DNA of 64,000 nt from an uncultured Celeribacter sp. (lineage in GTDB: Bacteria; Pseudomonadota; Alphaproteobacteria; Rhodobacterales; Rhodobacteraceae): positions 1,922,001 to 1,986,000 of the forward strand of contig NZ_OY781106.1 of NCBI RefSeq assembly GCF_963676475.1, given 5' to 3'. A program made the translations under genes and the position numbers. The notes under the pieces were generated by a model that made no database searches, was not told where the DNA came from, and worked only from the letters and a program-made list of their open reading frames with translations. Shown in pieces: positions 26,504-38,318 of the stretch. Within the stretch, counting starts at the first letter, position 1; the number at the start of each line of letters is the position of its first letter.

Positions 26504-27376
26504 TTAGAGCGCTTCAGCGCCCGAGATGATTTCGATAAGCTCGTTGGTGATGACGGCCTGACGCGAACGGTTGTATTCGATCGTCAGCTTGTCGATCATG
26601 TCGCCTGCGTTGCGGGTGGCGTTGTCCATGGCGGACATCCGCGCGCCCTGTTCGGAGGCACCATTTTCCAGCAACGCCGAGAAGATCTGCGTCGCCACAC
26701 CGCGCGGCAGAAGGTCGGCCAGAATGCCTTCCTCGGAGGGCTCGTAGTCGTAGAGCGAGCCACCAGCATCCTCATCGGCCTCATAGGCCGCCGGGATGAT
26801 CTGTTGCGCCGTCGGGACCTGGGTCACGACGTTTTGGAATTTGGCATAGAAGATCGTCGCCACGTCAAATTCGTCGGCATCGAAACGGGCCAAAAGGTCC
26901 TTCGCGATGTCCTGCGCATTGGCGTAACCGATTTTCTTCACCTCGGTCAGGTCCACGTGAGCGACGAAGAGATCCGCATAATCACGCTTGAGCTGTTCAC
27001 GGCCTTTCTTGCCGACGGTGATGATTTTCACCGTCTTGCCTTGGCCTTTCAGCTCAGTGATCCGGGTTTTCGCCAGTTTCACGATGTTGGTGTTAAAGCC
27101 ACCACAGAGACCCTTTTCAGAGGTCATGACAACGAGCAGATGCACATCGTCTTTTCCGGTCCCGGCAAGAAGCCGGGGCGCGGTATCGGAGCCACCAACC
27201 GAAGCCGACAGCGACCCGAGCACAGCGTTGAAACGCTCTGCATAGGGACGCGAGGCCTCAGCCGCATCCTGTGCCCGCCGCAGTTTCGCGGCGGCCACCA
27301 TCTGCATGGCCTTGGTGATCTTGCGCGTGGATTTCACGCTCGCGATCCGGTTTTTGAGATCCTTGAGGTTGGGCAT
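26504..27376 (-). CDS. atpG: ATP synthase F1 subunit gamma
   Basis: This is the rotating shaft of F1. The 290-residue protein has the conserved N-terminal helix LKNRIASVKSTRKITKAMQMV and C-terminal helix MDNATRNAGDMIDKLTIEYN (in parts). A short acidic insertion, YEADEDAGG, is present around residue 200, as in other alphaproteobacteria. It lies between atpA and atpD. Confidence 0.98.
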   Translation of the reverse strand: MPNLKDLKNRIASVKSTRKITKAMQMVAAAKLRRAQDAAEASRPYAERFNAVLGSLSASVGGSDTAPRLLAGTGKDDVHLLVVMTSEKGLCGGFNTNIVKLAKTRITELKGQGKTVKIITVGKKGREQLKRDYADLFVAHVDLTEVKKIGYANAQDIAKDLLARFDADEFDVATIFYAKFQNVVTQVPTAQQIIPAAYEADEDAGGSLYDYEPSEEGILADLLPRGVATQIFSALLENGASEQGARMSAMDNATRNAGDMIDKLTIEYNRSRQAVITNELIEIISGAEAL

Positions 27377-27394
27377 TAAAGCTGTCCTTCAGGA

Positions 27395-28932
<1,538 letters not shown>

Positions 28933-28933
<1 letters not shown>

Positions 28934-29493
28934 TATCCGACCTCTTTCATTACATTCTGGAGGGAGTTGAGCTTGGAGGCGATCGAGGTGTCGATCATCT
29001 TCGAGCCCACCTTAACGACAAGACCGCCGATGAGAGCTTCATCCACGGTCGCATTGATGTTCACGTCCTTGCCAAATGTCTCGGAGAGGGTCTTGGCAAG
29101 TTTGGTGGTCTGGGTCTTGGTCAGCGCTTTTGCGGACACGACCTCGGCGGTCACTTCGCCACGCTCTTCGGCAAGAAGGGCGCTCAGCGCCGCGACGAGC
29201 TGCGGCAGGGCGAAAAGACGGCGGTTTTGCGCCATGAGGGCCAGCGTGCTGGACACGAAGTCCGTCAGACCGGCCTTTTTGGCAATTGCGGTGATCGCGG
29301 TTTTCATCTCTTCACGCGAATACACGGGCGAAGTGATGAGAGCCTTGAGATCGTCACTCTCGGAGAGCGCTGTCGACAGCGTCGCCACGTCCCCTTCAAG
29401 TGCCGCGATGGCATTGCTTTCTTTGGCCAGTTCGAAAACGGCCTTTGCGTAGCGTGCGGCGATGCCGCTGGAGATCGAAGCTGGTTCGGACAC
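28933..29493 (-). CDS. atpH: ATP synthase F1 subunit delta
   Basis: Delta joins F1 to the peripheral stalk. The 186-residue protein has the typical start SEPASISSGIAARYAKAVFEL and the C-terminal GGLVVKVGSKMIDTSIASKL. The start is GTG: of two in-frame GTG codons, the one at 29493 has GGAAGG six bases upstream and matches the family N-terminus, while the one at 29499 overlaps that site. It is the first gene of the F1 operon; the F0 genes are not adjacent, as is usual in this order. Confidence 0.95.
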
Positions 29494-29612
29494 GTCCACC
29501 CTTCCGATGTCTTAGGGCCCTCCCCCTTCTGCCCCGTTTTTGGGGTCATTCATGGAGGTAGAGCAGCTTGATTGACCCGCACGCGAACCGCGCAGGCAGC
29601 AAAATCAGCGTG

Positions 29613-29641
29613 GATGTAGCAGAGCCTCAACCTTGTCGCAA
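29613..29641 (-). promoter_or_regulatory. Candidate promoter of atpHAGDC
   Basis: On the minus strand TTGCGA (29641-29636), a 17-base spacer and TACATC (29618-29613) lie about 120 bases before atpH. Both hexamers are only fair matches. Confidence 0.3.
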
Positions 29642-30126
29642 CCTTGTTGCGCCAGTTTAGCGCCAACAGATTGCAACTCTGCGGCCAATCTCCGGCCAGA
29701 GTTTTCAGGGCTTTACGGGATTTCCCAGTTCCGCCTCCAAAGAGGGGCGCAAAAAAGTTGCTCTCGGGCTGCGGATTCGTCTCACGAAACCGTGTGATTC
29801 CTTTCAGGCCCTTTGCCGCCTCCCTATCGCGCTCACCGCGCGAACCTGACGTTACGGTAAGACGATCTTGCCTCTCAGGCCCTCGGCATTCAACACAGTC
29901 AACACAGTGAACCTCAACAGTGCGCCTCAATATTGTGCGAAAATATGGAGCAATCGTGCGCCTTTGGAAGCTTTACACACCAAACTGACACAATCCTTAC
30001 CCCCCTCCCTGACCGAGACGCTTTACCTCATTAAAACCTTGAAATTCCACAGCTTCGCCATAGCATCGCGCCAAATTTAACTATGATGGCGCCGAGTTTA
30101 ACGCCCTTTTGTGAGGAATTTGAAAA
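29642..30126. other. Gene-free interval between atpH and the acidic protein
   Basis: No convincing gene is present; the short open frames here have no ribosome site or protein-like composition. The right half is AT-richer than the surrounding DNA. TTGAAA (30039-30044), a 16-base spacer and TAGCAT (30061-30066) form a possible promoter for the gene at 30127. Confidence 0.4.
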
Positions 30127-31383
30127 ATGCTTTGGATGATGCTTATGGGCTTGGCCGGATCTGCAGCGGCTTGGGGGCTGTACGAAGCTTTTACGGATGA
30201 CGACGACGATCATGAAGCCGAGGACGACACGCAGGACTCGCATGACGATGGTAGCGACATAGATGACGGCGATGATGATGACATTGATGATGACGATGTC
30301 GAGGAGCCAATCTGGGATTGGTCCGAAACCCATGTGATCACCGAAGACACCACGATCACCCTGTCGCAAGCCGACATTGATGCCATCGCGGAGTATCGTG
30401 CCTCTCTCGACAGCCTGCCGGATACGCCGGACAACCCGGACCCCGGCCCCGTTTTCGAGATTGTCGGGGATGCCCAGCTCACGATCAATTTTGCCGATGA
30501 CCTTGAGGGCGCACTTTCGAACGCGACAGAAACAAGCAGCACGTCGGAGGGGGGCGAAGGTTGGGGGATCGAAACAGCCACTCTGTCCTCCAATATCTAC
30601 TACACGCCGGATGATGCCGAGGAGGGAGACGATCCTCTCTTCCTCTTCGAGGCGACCAAGATCAGCCTTTCGACACAAGAAAACGGATCGTGGGAAGAGT
30701 CCTACCAAGTGGACGTTGATGTCGATCCGGTGATCCTCGACCCGTCCGATTTCGAGAGCTTTGAAGCGCAGCCGACCTTGCCCGATGGTATCGAAATGGG
30801 GGCTGATCAGTATCTCATTCTGGACAAAGAAACGCTCGACGACCCCTGGACGGATTATCTGCACAACGCTGAAGACCTCGAAGACGTGCTCAACAATCCG
30901 GAGGGCTACCACTGGACCTCGCCCGATAATCTTGTCGCGCCGGAGGGGCAAAATCTGTTCAGCATCTGGAACTTTGCGGACTCGTCGCTGTCCGACGGCG
31001 AGGTCGTTCACTTCACACAAGACGACATCGATGCGCTGACCGAGGACCGGACCACCGTCGAGCTCTATTCCCTCGCGAATGGTGAACATGTCACCCTGGA
31101 CTTCCCGGACGATCTGGACGGCAATATCATCGCCCTCGACTTCTCTATTGGCACAGAAGGGTACGATTACGCGGAGTTCACCCTCTATGTGCTGACCGAT
31201 CAAACCGACCTGACCGCAGACGATGTGCTCTGCATCATGACCAATGACTCCCTCGTTCATCTCGAAATCGCAGATGAAAGCATCACCCCCCTCGTCGTGG
31301 TCGGCACGCACAGTGAAATCTACGACACCGATCTGAACGATTACGACTTCAACGACAACTACGGCACGGTGACGGTCACCTGA
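30127..31383 (+). CDS. Very acidic, membrane-anchored protein with duplicated domain
   Basis: This 418-residue protein belongs to no family I can name. An N-terminal hydrophobic helix (about 1-22, with no clear cleavage site) probably anchors it. Residues 24-60 are an almost pure Asp/Glu/His/Ser tract. The rest is acidic and beta-rich, with hardly any Lys/Arg and one Cys. Two segments repeat each other: about 76-130 (ITLSQADIDAIAEYR ... LTINFADDLEG) and about 293-332 (VHFTQDDIDALTEDR ... VTLDFPDDLDG). Composition and anchor suggest an exported, cation-binding protein, similar in style to the calcium-binding surface proteins of roseobacters. GAGGA precedes the ATG. Confidence 0.8.
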   Translation: MLWMMLMGLAGSAAAWGLYEAFTDDDDDHEAEDDTQDSHDDGSDIDDGDDDDIDDDDVEEPIWDWSETHVITEDTTITLSQADIDAIAEYRASLDSLPDTPDNPDPGPVFEIVGDAQLTINFADDLEGALSNATETSSTSEGGEGWGIETATLSSNIYYTPDDAEEGDDPLFLFEATKISLSTQENGSWEESYQVDVDVDPVILDPSDFESFEAQPTLPDGIEMGADQYLILDKETLDDPWTDYLHNAEDLEDVLNNPEGYHWTSPDNLVAPEGQNLFSIWNFADSSLSDGEVVHFTQDDIDALTEDRTTVELYSLANGEHVTLDFPDDLDGNIIALDFSIGTEGYDYAEFTLYVLTDQTDLTADDVLCIMTNDSLVHLEIADESITPLVVVGTHSEIYDTDLNDYDFNDNYGTVTVT

Positions 31384-31401
31384 GACACTCACATTGTGTA
31401 G

Positions 31402-31471
31402 ATCTGAGACCGGCTTCGTCCCACGTCTCTAAACCGGCTTCGCCACACATCTCTAAACCGGCTTCGCCTCG
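31402..31471. repeat. 24-base tandem repeat, about 2.8 units
   Basis: CCGGCTTCG recurs at 31410, 31434 and 31458, exactly 24 bases apart. The units around it are nearly identical (TCTCTAAACCGGCTTCG). The third unit contains the end and stop codon of the methyltransferase gene; the other two lie beyond that stop and repeat the AKPV-stop codons in frame. Confidence 0.8.
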
Positions 31472-32202
31472 GGTACGGGGCGAAGCCCTTCCAGCACGCC
31501 GCCTTTGCGGCGCACCGCTTCGGGCGTGCCGGAGCCGGTCTTGGCATAAACCTGTTTCGAGGCCTCGACCACCAGAACACCGCCTGCAAGCGCCGTCGGC
31601 ATTTGCCGCCCGATACGTTCCCAGACCGGCCCCCAGCGTTTCCAGAACCGCTTATGAGACGGCGGCTGGAACAAAACGGCGGCGTGGCGCTCCGGCACGA
31701 ACCGCGCGCGGCGCAGTTGCAGTTCAAGCTGGCTGAGGCTGTAGGGACGACCATAACCGAACGGCGTGCTGTCGGAGCGTGACCACAACCCGCCACGGTT
31801 TGGCACCACGAAAAGCGCTTTCCCCCCCGGCCCCAGCACCCGCCAGCATTCCTCCAAAAGGGCATCCGGCGCGTCCGAGGTCTCCAACCCGTGCATCACC
31901 ACCAGCTTGTCGACGAATCCGGTCTGAAGCGGCCAGCGCGTCTCCGGGCACAGCGCCGAGACATTCGGCATCCCTGCTGGCCAATGCATCACGCCTTGTT
32001 GCTCGGGCATCAAGCCGATCACCCGACGCGCATCCGTGAGATAAGGCCGAAGCAACGGCACGGCAAAGCCAAAGCCCGCCACGGTCTGGCGCTCCGCATC
32101 GGGCCAGAAGGCCACGACCTGATCGCGGATCGCGCGCTGTGCGGCGCGGCCCAATCCGGTCCGGTAGTAGAAATTTCTCAGCTCAACAACGTCGAGATGC
32201 AT
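31453..32202 (-). CDS. Class I SAM-dependent methyltransferase, type 11-like
   Basis: This 249-residue protein has a glycine-poor SAM-binding region near VAGFGFAVPLLRPYL, an acidic strand VIGLMPEQQGV, and the C-motifs VDKLVVMHGLETSDAPDALLEE and CWRVLGPGGKALFVVPNRGGLW (in parts), which are typical of ubiquinone/menaquinone-type and Methyltransf_11 proteins. The substrate is unknown. The gene is divergent from gloB, an arrangement I recall as common in Rhodobacterales. Met at 32202 gives the family-like start; the frame is open much further upstream, across gloB antisense, which is an artefact. Confidence 0.85.
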   Translation of the reverse strand: MHLDVVELRNFYYRTGLGRAAQRAIRDQVVAFWPDAERQTVAGFGFAVPLLRPYLTDARRVIGLMPEQQGVMHWPAGMPNVSALCPETRWPLQTGFVDKLVVMHGLETSDAPDALLEECWRVLGPGGKALFVVPNRGGLWSRSDSTPFGYGRPYSLSQLELQLRRARFVPERHAAVLFQPPSHKRFWKRWGPVWERIGRQMPTALAGGVLVVEASKQVYAKTGSGTPEAVRRKGGVLEGLRPVPEAKPV

Positions 32203-32265
32203 TGCAATCCGCGGGCCTTCCCCAAATGTTAGGACCACCATAGACGCAAGATGCGGGAGAATGCC

Positions 32266-33054
32266 ATGCCAGAGATCAAGCCGGAGATGAGTCCAGAGAT
32301 CGTCACCCTTGCCGCCCTGTCGGACAATTACGATTTTCTTGTCCACGATCCGGTCAGCGGGCGCACCGCTCTGGTCGATGCCGCCGATCCGGCGCCGGTG
32401 CTCGATGCGCTTTCCGTGCGTGGCTGGACACTCGATGAAATCTGGCTCACCCATCACCATTGGGATCATGTGGACGGCACGGCCGGGCTGGTCGAGGCGA
32501 CCGGGGCCACGGTGACCGGCGCCAAGGCCGATCAACACCGCCTGCCGCCGCTCACCCGCGTCGTGGAACCGGGGCAGAGTTTTGACTTCGCCGGCCATGA
32601 GGTACAGGTTCTCGCCGCCGATGGTCACACATTGGGCCACATCGCCTATCACATCCCCTCCGCCAAAGCGCTGTTCTCTGCCGACAGTCTCATGGCGCTG
32701 GGTTGCGGGCGCCTGTTCGAAGGCACACCTGCGCAAATGTGGGACACGCTCTCGCGTTTCGCGGCCCTGCCCGAGGACACTATGGTCTATTCCGGCCACG
32801 AATACACCGCCTCGAATGCGCGCTTTGCGCTCACCATTGAGCCCGACAACACGGCGCTTCAAAACCGTGCCAAAGCCATCGAAACGGCCCGCAAACATGG
32901 CGAGGCCACCGTGCCCTCACTGCTGTCTCTGGAACTGGCAACCAATCCATTCCTGCGCGCAGGCCTGTCGCCCGTTAAGCAGGTTCTGGGCATGGAGGAC
33001 GCCACAGACGCCGAAGTGTTCGCCGAAATCCGTGCCCGAAAGGACTCGTTTTAA
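32266..33054 (+). CDS. gloB: Hydroxyacylglutathione hydrolase (glyoxalase II)
   Basis: GloB hydrolyses S-lactoylglutathione to lactate and glutathione in methylglyoxal detoxification. The 262-residue metallo-beta-lactamase-fold protein has the binuclear metal motif THHHWDH (His63, His65, Asp67, His68), the second-shell ADGHTLGH, FSADSLMALGCGR and the C-terminal YSGHEYT, followed by the glutathione-binding C-terminal domain. GGGAGA precedes the ATG at 32266; an ATG five codons earlier is possible. Confidence 0.95.
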   Translation: MPEIKPEMSPEIVTLAALSDNYDFLVHDPVSGRTALVDAADPAPVLDALSVRGWTLDEIWLTHHHWDHVDGTAGLVEATGATVTGAKADQHRLPPLTRVVEPGQSFDFAGHEVQVLAADGHTLGHIAYHIPSAKALFSADSLMALGCGRLFEGTPAQMWDTLSRFAALPEDTMVYSGHEYTASNARFALTIEPDNTALQNRAKAIETARKHGEATVPSLLSLELATNPFLRAGLSPVKQVLGMEDATDAEVFAEIRARKDSF

Positions 33055-33082
33055 GCCGCTCTGAGGTCTTTTTGGCCCCCTT

Positions 33083-33122
33083 GTTTTCCTGTCAAGTAAA
33101 CTTACATGGTTTCAAGGAAAAC
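33083..33122. repeat. Inverted repeat after gloB
   Basis: GTTTTCCT (33083-33090) and AGGAAAAC (33115-33122) are exact complements around a 24-base loop in the 253-base gap before clpA. There is no T-run, and the role is unknown. The rest of the gap contains no clpS gene, although clpS often precedes clpA in other bacteria. Confidence 0.35.
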
Positions 33123-33307
33123 TGGGGATTCCCTCAAATAAAGCGCCCAAAACTTGACGCCTCACAAAAATTTACCCCCGTTAACCATTTTTTTGCTTGA
33201 AGCGCGCGCGTTTCAATCGAACTTTAAGAGTATCAGGCCAAAACTTAGGGAGCGGGCCGCAAAACATGCCCCCTTAGAGACCCCGAATGCGAAGGAGCAC
33301 CCCCAAC

Positions 33308-35641
<2,334 letters not shown>

Positions 35642-35656
35642 TTTGAAAACAAACCC

Positions 35657-35693
35657 AAAGCCCCGTCCTGAGATGTCTTGACGGGGCTTTTTA
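35657..35693 (+). terminator. Intrinsic terminator of clpA
   Basis: AAAGCCCCGTC (35657-35667) and GACGGGGCTTT (35680-35690), an 11-bp stem followed by TTATT. Confidence 0.9.
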
Positions 35694-35713
35694 TTGCCGT
35701 CAGCTTGGCCCTC

Positions 35714-36691
35714 ATGACGAAACCGCTTTTCCTGTGTCTCTGTGCCTCCCTCCTCGCCGCGCCTGCGCTGGCGCGCGATCCGGTGTTGTCACCGCCCATC
35801 GACTGCACGTTGGGCGACACCTGCTACATCCAGAACTACGTCGACACCGACCCTGGCCCGGGGGCTGCGGATTTCACCTGTGGCACGCTGTCTTACGATG
35901 GTCACAAGGGCACCGATTTTGCCCTACCTGCTGTCGTGGATGTGTGGAGTGGCGTCGACGTTTTGGCCTCCGCCCCCGGCACCGTCACTGGCACCCGCGA
36001 CGGCATGGAGGATTTCCCGCAAGGCGTTGAGGGCGCCCCCGACATCGCCGGCAAGGAATGCGGCAATGGCGTCGTGGTCGATCACGGTGACGGTTGGGTC
36101 ACGCAATATTGCCACCTCATGAAAGACAGCATCGCGGTCAAACAAGGCGACCGGGTGTCCTCCGCGACGGTCCTCGGCCAAGTCGGCCTGTCGGGCCTGA
36201 CGCAATTCCCGCATGTGCATCTCTCCGTGCGCCACAATGGCAAAGTCGTTGACCCGTTCAACCCCTCGGGCACCGTCGCCTGCGGGCCGGACGCGATCAT
36301 GAGCGGCACGTTGTGGGACCGCGATATGGTCTATCGCGCAGGCGGATTGATTGACATGGGCATCGACACGAAACTCCCAGATTACGAAGCGGTCAAAGCC
36401 GGTACGGCGGGGGCCACCATGCTTACGGCTACCAGCCCCGCACTTGTGATCTACAGTTTTGCTTACGGCAGCCGCGCAGGTGATGTACTGCGCTTGTCGA
36501 TCTTTGGTCCCGAGGGCGAGGTGATCAGTCAGGACGTCCAATTGGACAAATCTCAGGCCCAACTGTTCCGCGCCATCGGCAAACGCAACCCCGGCAACTG
36601 GCCCATCGGCGGCTATAGCGCGACGGTGCAAATGCTGCGCGCTGGAACGATGATCGACCAGCGCGAAACACGGTTCCAGATCGCGCCTTAG
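35714..36691 (+). CDS. M23 (LytM) family metallopeptidase, exported
   Basis: This 325-residue protein has a signal peptide (about 1-20) and an N-terminal LytM/M23 domain. The zinc ligands are visible as HKGTD (His64, Asp68) and HVHLSVRH. A disulfide-prone Cys-rich start (CTLGDTCYIQ) and a beta-rich C-terminal domain follow. M23 enzymes cut peptidoglycan cross-links, and the complete metal motif suggests an active enzyme. Met at 35714 is used because an earlier Met (35678) lies inside the clpA terminator. It is convergent with the OmpA/stator pair, three bases apart. Confidence 0.88.
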   Translation: MTKPLFLCLCASLLAAPALARDPVLSPPIDCTLGDTCYIQNYVDTDPGPGAADFTCGTLSYDGHKGTDFALPAVVDVWSGVDVLASAPGTVTGTRDGMEDFPQGVEGAPDIAGKECGNGVVVDHGDGWVTQYCHLMKDSIAVKQGDRVSSATVLGQVGLSGLTQFPHVHLSVRHNGKVVDPFNPSGTVACGPDAIMSGTLWDRDMVYRAGGLIDMGIDTKLPDYEAVKAGTAGATMLTATSPALVIYSFAYGSRAGDVLRLSIFGPEGEVISQDVQLDKSQAQLFRAIGKRNPGNWPIGGYSATVQMLRAGTMIDQRETRFQIAP

Positions 36692-36694
36692 GGC

Positions 36695-38317
36695 TTATTT
36701 CTCCGTGAGCTTCAATTCGATACGCCGGTTCTGCGCCAGCGCCTCTGGACTGTCGCCCTCCGCCACCGGTTGATATTCACCGAACCCCGCCGCCACCAGA
36801 CGCGAGGGGTCAAAGCCCAGATCCTCGGACATATAGCGCACCACGGAAAGTGCCCGCGCCTGCGACAGCTCCCAGTTGTCGCGGTACTCACCTGTGCCGG
36901 ACAAAGGTGTCTTGTCTGTGTGGCCATCGACGCGAATGACCCAGTCAATTTCCGGTGGAATTTCTGCCGCAATCTCCGCCAGAATCCCCGCCACACGCGC
37001 AATTTGCGTCTTACCCAATGACCCCAACTCGGCAGAGGCCGGTTCGAACAACACCTCGGAGGAGAACACAAAACGGTCGCCCACAATGCGCACCCCTTCG
37101 CGGTCGCCCAGGATTTCCCGCAGCCTGCCGAAAAATTCTGAGCGATAATTCTGGAGGGTCTTCGCCTCTTCCTCCAAGCGCTTGCGCTCCGCCTCTTCCA
37201 AGGCCGCGCGGGCGCGTTCCTCGGCGGCGACCTGTGCCAGAGCGGCGTTCAACCGTTGTGTCAGACTGTCGATTTGAACCTCGTTCTCCGCATCCGACGC
37301 CGCGCGCACATCGAGCGTCGATTGCAGCGCGGCCAATTGTTCCCGCATCTGCGCCACTTGCGCATTGAGCAGCGCCAGTTTGCGCTCGGCGTCGGCCGAT
37401 TTCGCCTCTTCTTCCGAGAGCGCCGCCTGCGCCGTTGCCAACAATGCGGCCTGTTTTTCGCGCTCGGACATCTCCTGATCGAGCTGTGCCTGCATCTCGT
37501 CGCGCGCGGTGCGGCTTGCTGCCAAAAGCGTCAAGGTCTCCTCGGCCTCCTTGCGCGCCTCTTCCAGCGCGAGGCTCATCGCTGTCAGCTCCTCATCCGC
37601 GCCCGAAAACCGCTCCCGAAGCGCCTCCATCGCCGCGGCGTCGGCCAAGCGATCCTGTTCCGCCTGCGACACCTCGGTTTGCGCGGCGTCCAAGGCGGCC
37701 TGGCGATCCGCCGCCTGGGCACGCAAATCTGCGACCAAAGCGTCCAGAGCCTCACGCCGCGCCGCCGCAAGACGCGCTTCCTCGGTGGCTGCGTCGATCT
37801 CATCGCGGGCTTTCGCAAGCGCCAGCTGCGCGGCCTCCTGCTCCGTGATCAACTGCGCTTTCGCGGCCTCGAGATCGTCGATTTGCGCGGCCAGCTGCGC
37901 GCCCTCGGTCAGGGCCGCATCCCGTTCCGCGATCAGGCTTGCGACTTGGTCCTCGAACGATGCGATCCGTCCGGTCAGCGTTGCATTCTCCGCCTGAAGC
38001 CCCGCAATGGTCTCCGCCTGCGCCTCCGCTCGACCACGCAAGTCGGACAAAGTGGCGCTCAACGTGCCGATCTGGGTCTCGAGGCCAAGGTTTTTCTGTT
38101 GCTCCATGCCAAGCGCATCGGCCAGCATGTTGAGCTCCGCACTCAAGGCATCCAACTCATGTTCCTGCCCGGAAATCTGATCACGCAGCATGGATTGCAC
38201 GACCATGAAAATCGTCAGGACAAACATCAGAACCAGCAAAAGCGCCGTCATCGCATCGACAAACCCCGGCCAGATCGAGCCGGACATGCGATGAGAGGAG
38301 CGGCGCAACACGGCCAT
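36695..38317 (-). CDS. MotB/OmpA-type stator protein with very long coiled coil
   Basis: This 540-residue protein has one membrane helix near the N-terminus, WPGFVDAMTALLLVLMFVL, with Asp20 at the position of the proton-carrying Asp of MotB. Residues about 45-395 are an unbroken Ala/Glu/Gln/Arg heptad-type coiled coil. The C-terminal OmpA-like domain carries VDGHTDKTPL, NWELSQARALSVVRYM and AGFGEYQPVA and should bind peptidoglycan. It starts one base after the stop of the MotA/ExbB-like gene, so the two form an operon. No flagellar genes are near; the architecture also recalls ZorB of Zorya defence. Function unknown. Confidence 0.88.
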   Translation of the reverse strand: MAVLRRSSHRMSGSIWPGFVDAMTALLLVLMFVLTIFMVVQSMLRDQISGQEHELDALSAELNMLADALGMEQQKNLGLETQIGTLSATLSDLRGRAEAQAETIAGLQAENATLTGRIASFEDQVASLIAERDAALTEGAQLAAQIDDLEAAKAQLITEQEAAQLALAKARDEIDAATEEARLAAARREALDALVADLRAQAADRQAALDAAQTEVSQAEQDRLADAAAMEALRERFSGADEELTAMSLALEEARKEAEETLTLLAASRTARDEMQAQLDQEMSEREKQAALLATAQAALSEEEAKSADAERKLALLNAQVAQMREQLAALQSTLDVRAASDAENEVQIDSLTQRLNAALAQVAAEERARAALEEAERKRLEEEAKTLQNYRSEFFGRLREILGDREGVRIVGDRFVFSSEVLFEPASAELGSLGKTQIARVAGILAEIAAEIPPEIDWVIRVDGHTDKTPLSGTGEYRDNWELSQARALSVVRYMSEDLGFDPSRLVAAGFGEYQPVAEGDSPEALAQNRRIELKLTEK

Positions 38318-38318
38318 G

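Noticed and set aside
29550..29930. 126-codon minus-strand frame upstream of atpH
   Set aside because: It has no ribosome site or recognisable motif, its composition is not protein-like, and it covers the likely atp promoter.
31402..31471. A small CRISPR array
   Set aside because: The 24-bp units are directly adjacent with no spacers, and they copy coding sequence. No cas genes are present.
33055..33307. A clpS gene before clpA
   Set aside because: The 253-base gap is too short and contains no frame with the ClpS signature; only an inverted repeat and AT-rich DNA are seen.
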